Source of the DNA: Nymphaea colorata | Taxonomy: Eukaryota > Streptophyta > Magnoliopsida > Nymphaeales > Nymphaeaceae | Direction: 5' to 3' | Assembly (NCBI RefSeq): GCF_008831285.2 | Contig: NC_045149.1 | Location: 2,532,500-2,596,499, forward strand | DNA length: 64,000 nucleotides | In this document: positions 11,186 through 22,800 of the stretch, one piece after another | How positions within the stretch are numbered: position 1 is the first letter of the stretch | How the letters are laid out: every line of letters begins with the position of its first letter | Position numbers and translations under genes: made by a program | Notes under the pieces: generated by a model | The model's input: only the letters and a program-made list of their open reading frames with translations | What the model was told of the DNA's origin: nothing | Databases searched by the model: none

Positions 11186-12523
11186 ATGCTCTCCCTCAGC
11201 TCCCCACAGACTTTGTCTCTCCTCACCGCAAAAACAGCCTCCCATGCTCTGCTTCAGCCTTCCTCCCTCGGCCGCTACCATCATCTGCGCACTAGGAAAC
11301 GCACCAGCATCCGCCCCTTAGCTACCTCTGCTTCTTCTCCTCCTCCTCCTTTCTCTTCTCCCCCGCCAGAGCAGCTGTACCAGCCATTCCACCCTCCCCC
11401 TACGCCGGTTCCCTCACAATTCTCCTCCGTCGAGTCCACCGACGAGCTCCTTAGCACTCTTCGTGACCGTCTCGGCCTCTGGTTCGAGTACGCCCCTCTG
11501 ATATCCACCCTAGCCCGCGACGGCCTCTCCCCTCCCTCCATCGAAGAGGCCACCGGCATCTCCGGCGTCGAGCAGAACCGACTCGTGGTCGCGGCCCAGG
11601 TCCGCCTCTCCCTCGTCTCATCGGGCCTGCCCACCGAGCTCGTTGCTTTCTTTGACTCCTCCATTGGCGGTCCTGACATCCTCTACGAGCTTCGCCTCCT
11701 CTCAAACCGCCAGAGGGTCGATGCTGCCCGCTTTGTCATTGACGGCAACCTCGACGCCAAAGCCGCCAGGGAGCTTGCTCGGGCCATTAAGGACTTCCCT
11801 CGCCGCCGGTCGGACCGCGGATGGGACGCCTTCTCGCCGTCTTCTCCCGGCGATTGCCTCGCCTTCATGTACCTCCGGCAAAGCCGGGAGAACCGGGGTA
11901 GCGCCGCCGAGAGGGCGGTGGAACTCGCTGCAGAAGCCGCCGAGACAGCCAAGGCGAAGCATAGGATCATGGAGGAGATGAAGGGCGGCGGCGATGGCGA
12001 AGCAGAGGAGGAGGATAAGCAGGTTCGGGTGCCAGTAGTGAGAATGAGGCCAGGTGAAGCTGCAGAAGCGACGATGGTGGCGGTGCTTCCGGTCTGCAGG
12101 GCTGCAGTGGAGGAGGTGGAGGCGGTGCCAGAGTGCGGATCGGACGAGACCTTCGGCATCGTGACGGCGACGGCTGGGTGGCGGAGATGGGTAGTGCTGC
12201 CCGGGTGGGAGCCGGTGGCTGCGGCAGTGGGGGACGGTGGGTTGGTGGTGGTGGAGTTCAAGGATGGGAAAGTGCTGCCGTGGAAGGCAAAGAAGACGAT
12301 CAAAGAAGAAGGCGTCTTGGTGGTGGTGGATAGGAGGAAGAAAGGGGTGGAGGAGGGCTCTAATCTGTACCTAGTGGCTGGAGAAGGTAGCGGATTGGTG
12401 GTGGAGAGAGGTTCTGGGTTGGCGGAGAAGGGTGTTGTGAGTTCGCTGGGCAGTGTACTGTTGGTTGTGAGGCCACCCAAATTGGATACTGAAGACTTGT
12501 ATCTGGAGGACGATGAGGATTGA
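11186..12523 (+). CDS. RAF1: Rubisco accumulation factor 1, chloroplast precursor
   Basis: RAF1 is a stromal chaperone that binds folded Rubisco large subunits and helps them form dimers and the octameric core before small subunits join. The 445-residue product fits the family. Residues 1 to about 48 are rich in Ser, Leu, Arg and His without acidic residues, as in a transit peptide, followed by a Pro-rich stretch (51-78). The alpha domain runs from about 85 to 262 and includes WFEYAPLISTLARDGLSPPS, ELRLLSNRQRVDAARF and GDCLAFMYLRQSRE. An acidic Gly/Glu linker (264-278) leads to the beta domain (279-430: VRVPVVRMRPGE, GWRRWVVLPGWEPVAAA). The acidic tail is LYLEDDED. The start has a good context (CCACCATGC). 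There is no intron or internal stop. The ORF is far more GC-rich than its flanks. A possible AATAAA poly(A) signal lies at 12708. Confidence 0.95.
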   Translation: MLSLSSPQTLSLLTAKTASHALLQPSSLGRYHHLRTRKRTSIRPLATSASSPPPPFSSPPPEQLYQPFHPPPTPVPSQFSSVESTDELLSTLRDRLGLWFEYAPLISTLARDGLSPPSIEEATGISGVEQNRLVVAAQVRLSLVSSGLPTELVAFFDSSIGGPDILYELRLLSNRQRVDAARFVIDGNLDAKAARELARAIKDFPRRRSDRGWDAFSPSSPGDCLAFMYLRQSRENRGSAAERAVELAAEAAETAKAKHRIMEEMKGGGDGEAEEEDKQVRVPVVRMRPGEAAEATMVAVLPVCRAAVEEVEAVPECGSDETFGIVTATAGWRRWVVLPGWEPVAAAVGDGGLVVVEFKDGKVLPWKAKKTIKEEGVLVVVDRRKKGVEEGSNLYLVAGEGSGLVVERGSGLAEKGVVSSLGSVLLVVRPPKLDTEDLYLEDDED

Positions 12524-13825
12524 GGTTTTTATTTATTTATTTATTTTTCATCTTGTTCAGTTTTGGTAGGACTGATTTCCGTGCGGCGTGCGCACGTTGT
12601 GGATTTCAGTAAGGCCTCATCAGTCATCCCCGCATATTCTTTAACGGGTAGTTCTCCTTCAAGAAATCAATCTGTAGACTCTGTGGTCGCATCAATAACA
12701 GCTGTTAAATAAAATGTTGATCGGTGGGAGATTGCAGTTTTGGGCTTAGCAGACAGCATTGTTATGTTTCGTTTCTCAAAATAGACGATTTGTTATGTGT
12801 TCTGCCTTTTGTGTCTGTGTGTGTACAACAACCTAAGGCTTGCCAAACTTTTTATGGCTGTCATGAAGAGCATTTGATCTGTTGGCGGCTCGTTTGTTCC
12901 CTAGCCTTGAATGGGAATATGCCAGGAGATATGCCCTCAACTAACAGGTTCATGAAGAGCACTCATCGTACGCTGCCAAAAGTGAGAGCAAGCGTCACGT
13001 AAGGTATGATCCTTCAGACTGATTGATCAAGAACATTTGGAGACGAGACCAAGGAAACGTGGATCAATGTTTGATGGCCGTTCCAAGCCTTGACCTGAAA
13101 ATTCTGTTAAAGGATTGTGTAGATATTTATGTAGGCTAAAGGCCTTCCACATCCTTGGAGATAAAATAAAATAAAATAAAGAAAAACCAAAAGTTCAATA
13201 CATGGATGGGAGGTCCTCATGTTTTCCATGTATTTTACAAAAATCTGCATGCTTGACTCCTTTGAACTAAGATCTCAAAGATGAAATTCATATCTGGTCA
13301 AGATTCTCCCTGTTTTTCCGAAGACCCTACATGCTTGCACTAGAAACATCACGTTCAAGTCCGCCTAGATATATAGGCCACAAGGCATACTAAAACATCC
13401 CCAACTTAGCTGAGGGGCAGTAAGAGAAGGTCTTTCAGACATATCCAGTCTCCACCACCATTAGTAGACCTTCCACAGCAGCTCGGTTGCTTCATTAGTC
13501 CCTCTTTTCATTCAAGCTCTCAGCAAGAAGTACCGTTCAGTAATATTACTTTACAATATAGAAATTGGAATCTGAAAGTAAAGAGGAAGAGTGATCTTTA
13601 CCTTTAGTTAAGGCTTGAGATTATCGCGTAGTCCAAGAGAAGGCTGTTCTAAACTTCTTAGAGCGCTTTAAGTCGCATTACATTGTTTCTGAACTGTCTT
13701 GGTCACACGAAGGCAACTTATGTTACATTTCCTTCAGAAAAGAGATCGTGTTTACAATGATCAAGCTTTTAGCAATACTCTAGAATTCACAGCTTTTATA
13801 AACACCAAATTGCTGCAGGAAGACA
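12524..13825. other. region between convergent gene 3' ends
   Basis: It holds the presumed RAF1 3' UTR (T-rich, ATTTATTT repeats at about 12530) and the presumed 3' UTR of the minus-strand secreted-protein gene. No further coding region is seen. Confidence 0.5.
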
Positions 13826-13877
13826 CTAATAATTAAAGGAACCCTTGACACCATCCAAGCTCTCTCCCAACGAAAGT
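13826..13877 (-). CDS. secreted-protein gene, exon 5 with stop
   Basis: The acceptor is CCTTTGCAG. The first base completes the Lys codon begun in exon 4, then LSLGESLDGVKGSFNY and TAG follow. The tail is what the family has directly after the exon-4 segment, which is why this distant exon is assigned to the gene. Confidence 0.85.
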
Positions 13878-16800
13878 CTGCAAAGGCAACGCAGAAAGTC
13901 AGATCAATACCACTAAATACCGGTTATCACCAAGAGTTGCACATAGATTCTTAATAAACATCTGTGCACTTCGATTATCAGATTCACATAACAAACACCA
14001 GCCTAATGATTTGAATAAATTTACTTACATGAAAGGCTAACAGATTCACACACTTTACGGTATCCTATACTTTATCAGTATTGTGGCATATCGAATTTGG
14101 CCTATGTAGATGCATGTAAGCACTTCTTTCTCTATCTGTCGGCAGAGAGAATCAGATTAAATGGTGTCCCGTTCATAAAATTTTCTTCGGGGACCTCATA
14201 GTCTTCATGAAGCTACAAGGAAAACCATGGTAGTACAAATTTTCGTATTTTTTCTCAGTAACATGTAATATAAGAATATTAAAGGTAACTAAAATTTCAG
14301 GAACCAAAAAAGCTAAAAAAAAAAAAAAGAAATTGAATAACAGCTTCTTCAAATGAAAATTAGAAAAACAAGCAAATCCCTGAGGCAATGCGACACTTCA
14401 GAGTTTAGACAATTTTTCAGTTTCTAGAGTATTTTCAAATCTTGGCAACGTTAGTGACATGTACATGTTTTCCATGTATGTGCATGAAAATCAAATGCTT
14501 TATATTTGCACGTGCATATACTAACTCCCAAGTAGAATACAAGAGTTTCCAGGTATAGCATTGGTTGCAGATTATCCCAGTGAAAATGGTTTAATCTTGA
14601 CGCAAATTGAGAATACCTACAGGAAATGTCAGCATGTCATAGTATTGCCTTCTTAGATATGGATGCACTTGCACAGAATAATGTTTGTTGTTAAACCTTG
14701 CACAAAACACGTTAAGTTATATACTATTTCTACATGCCTAAGTATCAAATATCAATACTAAATCCAAGTTTCCCTGTCACACGTTAGGGAAAAGAAGCCA
14801 AGGATAAATAAACCTTTTTCTCCTTATCCTTGTCATCGTCGTCTCCCTGCAATTTCTGCAACTAAAATAGTTTCATTGTTCATTTTCCACACCTCATCTT
14901 CCATGTGACTGACCACAGCTGAAAAACTCAGATTACTAAGTATCCAACTTATGAAGGAACATGAGAAAATGAATCCTCTACCAATATCCTTTGCCTGAAT
15001 TACGAGGAACCCACGTTACCAAGGGACTTCCTCTCTCACTATTCCAACAGTATTCCCTACTTGCTGACATCTAGTTATAAAGCAATAGCAGTTCAACAAA
15101 CTTGGATCAACTTCATTGAAGTGCATGATCAGAAAAGAAATGATTGCTGATGATAGACAGTATCTGATTGAAAGTAGGTACTGAACACTCTGATTCTGAC
15201 AGATCTAAAAGGAGTATTTTACTGTGAGGACAATAAGGAATAACAGAGAGAGATGCAGACGACAATGGGAACAGAGCATATTATAGAGTTTAATGGAGCT
15301 ATGTCAAATCAGGACCTGTTTCAATTATGACCTACATCACCTACCTTGACTCTGGCTCACTTAACCAGTGAAGTGGCTTTGTATTACTCCAACGTACCTT
15401 TTAATAATAGTTTAAAAACACATTTTGGAAGGAGAACAGTGAACAACATACGGCAGAAAATCAGAACGGGGAAAACAAATAACAGATGGACTTACTAGAC
15501 AAATTGACAGGGGCAATAACACCACACTACTATGTAATTTTTTCAGGTCTGACATAATGAACAAATGAACAGAAAATATTTTACCAATTACCCAATGAAT
15601 CAATACTAATATACCACTTGGACGTGTTGCAAGGGTAGCTTAAAAACTAATTGAAAGCATATTAAGACTATACAGCTTTATACATGGCAGAAAGTATTGT
15701 ATTGGGTATCGCTGCATAAATCCCCACTGTCAGAGCATTGTCTTGTTGTCGTCTAGTTTTAGGTTAATCATTAAAGATTGCAAACTTCATATTCAATCTT
15801 TGAAATTAAACTAGAAGGGAATTTGCTGACATTTTACGTTAATGTTTATGCAGCCAAGACTACAGGAACTTCCCCTCCAACGTAGAGCAACAAGAAACTT
15901 CAATGTTTCAACTTTATCTTGGCTTGTCACAAAGTGAGTGTGCTTTTACTAGTTCTGAACATACCGTTTCTTACTGGAAACGTCCTTTAGGAGCCTTACT
16001 ATTGGTTTTCATATTCTAAAGTGAGTAGTTGAACAAAGGGCTTCTATTTTATCCTGTTACATTCCTGTCTTTTATTGGTGTCTGCACATCTATCCTGGTT
16101 CACTTTTTTTTCCGGCAACATTTTTTTCTTCCACGATTTCAAATGGTTTCAAATATAAGGCCCACTTGTATACATCTGTGCTTTAAAGTTATAGATCCGT
16201 ATACATATTGCTTTTTTACTCCTTACATAAGTGAGTAAACATATTTTATATGCTGGCAACTGCTCACTTTTGGATGTTTTCTCTATAATTGATGGGTACT
16301 CTCTCTCGTGTATCTTTGCTAAGCTGTTGGAACCCAGACTATAACTTTATGTTGCTTTATAGACTCATAGTGGATGAAACATGATGTGCCATTTCCACAG
16401 CAGAAAATGCAGTCTACCTACCAAGTCCTGATGATTGAAGCCACAAAGGAACCTGATTCAAGCTGGTGAGTGACCAACATTACCAAATTAAAATACTTAA
16501 GTTCCTATTTTCAGCAAAGGGCTATTGAAACCTGGTAGTGCCAAAAGGTGCAGAAGCAACCTGAATGTTGTTTGACCTGAAAAGCAAACGGATAACAAAC
16601 TTTTGGGAGCATATTAGGTGCTCGTTGATACCTGACTGCAAGTTCTAGATAGTAGTTGATTTCATGGCTCTGCATCTAACGTCAACTAGTTATAGCAAGG
16701 TCATATGTGTTTTAATTTTATTCAGAGGTTAGTAAGAATGTAAAATGTGCTCCCAAAACATAATGCCATCAAGTTTTGCCTGGCAGCGTTCTGCATGTAA

Positions 16801-19800
16801 TTTATGAACATGTATGCCAGTTATTGGTATCAATTGCTTTTTTATTTCAGAAGTTCTTGATGCCTTTGAAATTGTCTTATTATTCCCAGCACCAGCAGGC
16901 AGGGAAAGTTGAAATCATGCTCATCCAGGTGAGAGGAGTAATGCTTTCAAGCATGTTTTAAATTCAAGCATGTAGCAACTGGTTGCAACTGTGTGATAGC
17001 CACTCAGTTTTGGGCCACAGGCCAGGTCCATTGGACCAAGCCAATATGACTATAAATAAGGTCGGGAGCTGTAATTGGGGAATCAGTGCCGTATTGGCCT
17101 TGGGGAGGGATTAGCCCATAAAAATTATGGCAGTGTGTATGAGTTACAGGGGTTTCTCTTGTAAACAGCTGAATCAGGGAAGCCAGTGGCCATCAACTAG
17201 TATCAGAGCCCATTAACCACACTGCTGGTTTATTTAAGCTCAGCAACTTACACAGAATAGCAAGAGAACAGCAAGAGATGGTGAAGTAGAGCATTGGGGA
17301 AACTCCATTTCTTTGAAGATGTTGAGATTGGCAAATGTGATAAGGTTAGAAACATTGCCTTTGAAGATGAACATGAATATCTTCATATAGATCTTGCAGG
17401 CAGTAGTGGGATCTTTATTCTTGATAATGTCCCATTAACAAATTCGGATGAAGGTAATAACGATGATATTTTTGTTCAAACCACTGAAAAACAACCTCAA
17501 AAGCCTCAAGAAAGTCAAGTAGATGTGTCATTAAGGAGATCCACTAGAGAAAGGAGAAGCACAATTTCAGATGATTATGTTGTCTATTTCCATGAACATG
17601 AGGTGAAAGGAGAAGCACAATTTCACATGATTATGTTGTCTATTTCCATGAACATGAGGTTGACACAAGCTTAATGGAAAATGAACCTATCAACTTCCAA
17701 CAACCAATATGTAGAAATAATAGACGCACAAGAAACGAAGATCGAACATAGATGTAACGTGGAAAACCCGCAACTAGAGAGAAAAAACCACGGGTGAGGA
17801 GATCTGGTGCCCACTAACCGCCAGACTCTCAATCTCTTAGAAAACTTCATTAACATGCAAGATTAGGGTTTACAATGGTATAAGTATGCCCAAACCAGGA
17901 CTCACTGGATCGGGTCCAGACCCGAACCCATACATCAAGATCCGTCAACACTCCCCCTCAAGTTGGGCATACATACCAAACATGCCCAACTTGGATACAT
18001 TTCTCTCAAATGGAGTTACATGTAAAGCTTTAGTCAGAATATCAGCAGTTTGATCTTCAGACTTCATGTATGGTAATGTTAACTCCCTGACATCAATTCT
18101 TTCTCTGATGAAGTGACGGTCAATCTCAACATGTTTTGTTCGATCATGAAGCATTGGATTGTTAGCCAAGTTAATTGCAGACTTGTTATCACAATACATC
18201 TTCATAGGCCCTTCAGTCTCTATCCCAATATTAGTCAGCAAGATCTTTAGCCATAACAACTCTGATACTCTAGTAGCAACAACTCTATATTCAGCCTCTG
18301 CACTTGAACGGGAACAAACATCTTGTCTCTTGCTTCTCCAAACAACTAGATTTCCCTCCAAGTAGACACAGTACCCTGAAGTAGATCTTTTGGTGTCAAC
18401 ACAGTCTACCCAGTTTGCATCAGAATACCCTTCAATTCAATAGACCTTTGTTTCACATATAGAAGTCCTTTGCCGGGATTCTCTTCAAGTAACACAGGAT
18501 TCTATCTACAGCCTTCAAGTGCACATCCGTAAGTGCATGCATAAACTGGCTCATCACATTTACAGCAAATGTGATATCCGGTCTAGTCAGAGTGAGATAT
18601 ATCAATCTACCAACTAGACATTGATATCTCCCTTTAGCTCCTTCACACAAAGGTTCTCCATCCTTGCTACCGAGTTTGTGCCCAACATCTAGAGGAGTAG
18701 AAGCTGGTCTGCATCCCAGTTTTCCTGTCTCCTTCAGTAGATCCAAGGTATACTTCATTTGATTAAGCACAAGAGTCGTACCTGATCTGGCAATTTCAAT
18801 ACCAAGGAAATACTTTAGCTTACCAAGGTCCTTCAGAACAAATTCAGCAGATAGTAAACCATTTAATCTTGCTATTTCTTTTTCATCATCACCTGTAACA
18901 ATCAGATCATCAACATAGACCAACAGTTTTTTAACTTTACCCTCCATCCTCTTTATAAACAGGGTATAATCTCTATTTCCTTGTTTGTAGCCATGCTTTT
19001 TCATAACAAGTCTGAGACATTCAAACCATGCTCGGGGAGACTTTTTGAGCCCATACAAGGCCTTCTTTAGTTTACAACATTTTCCAAGTCTCTCAAAACC
19101 TGGGGGCATACACATATATATACACTTCTTCTTCGAGATCTCCGTTGAGAAAAACATTTTTAACATCGAGTTGGCACATCTCCCAACCCTTCAACACCGC
19201 TAAAGAAATAATAACTCTAACGATCTTCATCTTCGCGACAGGAGCAAACATCTCTAAGTAGTCGATCCCATATTTCTGACTGAATCCTTGACCACCAGAC
19301 GTGCTTTGTACCTCTCAACATTCCCATCTGGTTTGTACTTAATGGTGTAGACCCACTTTGACCCAACCAAATGAGTTGCTTCAGGAATCTCTACCACTTC
19401 CCATGTCTGATTTCTGTCTAAGGCTTCCATCTCTTCTTGCATAGCATGAGTCCACTTGGGGTCACTCTGAGCCTCTGTAACATTCCTGGGAATCACAGAC
19501 ACAGACAAGGAGGATACAAAACATTTGTAGTCAGTGCTCAATCTAAAGTAAGGAAGATACAAAACATTTGTAGTCAGTGCTCAATCTAGAGTAAGACACA
19601 AAGTTACCAATAGGGTGTTGAGTACATGACCTGACACCTTTTCTCAGGGCAATGAGAACATCCTCTTTTTCATTTTCTGTTTGACTATCTCTCTCAACAG
19701 GTTGCTTCTGAGCATGACTTGGGTCATCCATGAAAGAAGTAGGATTGGGATTCTGAGTGGACTTCTCCCCATCAATCACTTTGTCAGTACAAAATCTTCT

Positions 19801-22800
19801 CCTAGAATACACCTGCCCAAACAGACGATTGCATTCTCTTTCTGTCTCCATAGAACACTCTCCCTCCTTTTCCTGTTCATGTACCTCAATAGACGTCTCA
19901 TCTTCTTCTTTTCCAAGCACCTCAACAGATAGATTTTCTTCGCGCCTGTATTCCAAAAAATCTATAAACTGAATTTCCTGACTTGGAGAATGCTCTTCCT
20001 TAGACATTGACTTCTACCCCTGAATAGAATTCTCACCAAAATAAGACACATGTTCCAAGAATGTGACATCCTTGGTAATGTGAACTCGACCAGTGGTGGG
20101 ATCTAGACATTTATACCCCTTTTGAGTAGGAGAATACCCAATAAATATTCCCTTACTGATTTGGGGTCAAGTTTTTTCACATTTGGGCTGTGGTCATGAA
20201 TGAAACACACACATCCAATTATCCAAAGACACGAGGAGGAAGGTGAAAAGGTTGGCTACTCCCTGGAAGGATGGAGTAGGGTGTACGACCATTTAGCACT
20301 CGACTAGGCATGCGATTAATCAAATAGACACTAGTAATAACTGCATCTCCCCAATAATATTTTCGAAGATTTTTTTGGAACAATAAAGCTCTTGTGACAT
20401 TAAGTAACTGACGGTTTTTCCTCTCAGCAACTCTATTTTGAGGGGGTGTATAACTACATGATGTCTCATGAACAATCCCCCTCTTTCGAAGGAATTCCTC
20501 GACAGTGAGACACATATACTCACGAGCATTATCGGACCGAAATGTCTTGACAGACCCACCATATTGGTTTTCCACTAGGAGGATGAAGGTTTCTATAATA
20601 TGAGGCACTTCGCTATGGTCTTTCAATATATAAACAAAAGTACACCTGGAATAGTCATCTATGAAAGTCATAAAATATTGAAAACCACCACGAGAATGAA
20701 TGCCTGAGGGCCCCCACACATTAGAATGAATCAAGGAGAAAGCTTTATCAGCACGACTATTTGAAATTGGATATGAAACTCTAACATGTTTCGCAAACTG
20801 ACACACATCACAAGTTAACATGGAAATGTTCAAACTGGAACATAATTCATGGAACAATTGTTTCAAAATTGCAAAAGGGAGATGACCAAGGCATTCATGC
20901 CAATACAAAAATAACTGACGACACTCTTCCTTCTTCTTCTCTGTCCTGCTAACTGCTGACATAAGAGCTGTGGCAACGCGTATAGGAAGCCGATACAAAC
21001 CATCAAACACCAAACCAATCCCAATCTTCTTCCCTGTCACCAAGTCCTGCAAAACACAACGTTTTTCAGAAAATATAAGTTCACATTTCAGTTCCTTGGT
21101 AATCTTGCTAACAGTTAAAAGATTTAAGGGAAGATGGGGAACATGCAAGGCTCCATGCACTAAAAAATTGTTCAACAAAGAAAGACTCCCTTTTCCTGCC
21201 ACAGATGTAAAGGAACCATCGGCAAGGGATACACGTTCCTTTCCTGAGGATAGCTTGTAGTCATGAAAGAGTTTGGGGTTGCCAGTCATATGATGAGTGG
21301 CACCGCTATCAACAATCCACTCCCCCATGCAAGAAGTACCTTTTTTACCCGAAACAGCCAGTGCCTGATTGACCTTCACCTCATCTGACATGTCTGCCTG
21401 ACCAACATCAATCTGGCTCAAATATGCTCGCAACTCACGAATCTGTTCCACAGAAATAAAAACTTTACCGTCACTAGGGTTCATTGCATTCAAAACAGGC
21501 TTCTTCCCACCAGAAGACCTCCCCTTACTATTCTTCTTCTCTGAATGCAGGTCCCAACAAAACTCCATAGTGTGACCTAGATTTTTGCAGTTAGTACATT
21601 TACGGGAGGAACAGGCAGTTCCCATAGAGGCACGGCTAACGAAGGCTAACCGTTCATTGTGAGACATGTGATCCCCCTTTCTCCCATTTATGACCAGCCG
21701 CCTTTGCTCTTCAGCTTCAACACAGGAATAAACATCTTCAATACTGAATGATTCTTCAGAGTTAAGAATCTGACTCCTTATATTTTCGAATTCATCGTTC
21801 AGTCCGGCTAAGAAAAGGAATATCCTATTCTCCCACTCCTTGGTCATATAATGCATCTGGTCTTGAGGACAACTCCAGATATCATCAGAATGGTAGTCAA
21901 GATCCTCCCACTTAGATTTTAATGCGGCGTAGAAATCAGTGACCGAGAGATCTCCTTGTCGAAGAGCACACAAGTCCTTCATTAGTTGATACACACGAGC
22001 TTTTCTCTTCTTTTGACCATACATCTGTTCCAAAATAATCCACATATCTCTCGCAATCTTCTTACGAAGAATGAGAGGTTGAATGTTCGAGGATACAGAA
22101 TTAACAATCCACATTTTTACTTGGTTGTCCTCAATAAACCAAGTATCCCAAGCCATACTATTTGCAGCAGGTTCAACCTTACTCTCATTCACATAGGCAA
22201 TACGGCTTCAACCAGCTCTACCCATAGTGATGGCGGCAGACCACTTAAGATAGTTTTCCTTGGTAAGACGGATGGTAGTAACCTGAACCGGAACATTCTT
22301 AGTTCTATAAGCCCTGATTTCAGTCTGATCAGTGCTGACAGCCGAAGAGGAAGACGCTGCCATGATCGCGAACCAAGCGACGACAGATAGACAGATGAAG
22401 GCAGCGATAGCCGGATGACGATCAGCGACAGGGAGCCTCTGCGAGCGTCGCCAAGGCAGTCCAGCGCAAACAGCAGCGACGGAAGTGGCAATGTCGGGCA
22501 GAACGTGGGAGGCGACTCCGTTGGGTGGAAGCAACAGCGTCAGGCAAGAGATCAGGCAGTGCCGGAGGAGCAGAGGGCAGCAATAATAGCGGCGGCAGCA
22601 GTGAGTGATAGAGAGGTTAGGGTTGAAACTTCACAACCCCAAAAAATTTTCCAAACTCGTCGGCTTTGATACCATGTAGAAATAATAGACGCACAAGAAA
22701 CGAAGATCGAACACAGATGTAACGTGGAAAACCCTCAACTAGAGGGAAAAAACCACGGGTGAGGAGATCTGGTGCCCACTAGCCGCCAGACTCTCTCTCT

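Noticed and set aside
11281-12480. Long open frames antisense to, and in other frames of, RAF1 (265, 132, 112 and 86 codons)
   Set aside because: They are shadows of a GC-rich coding region. The composition (Ser/Thr/Pro or Arg/Gly runs) and lack of family features point to the RAF1 frame alone.
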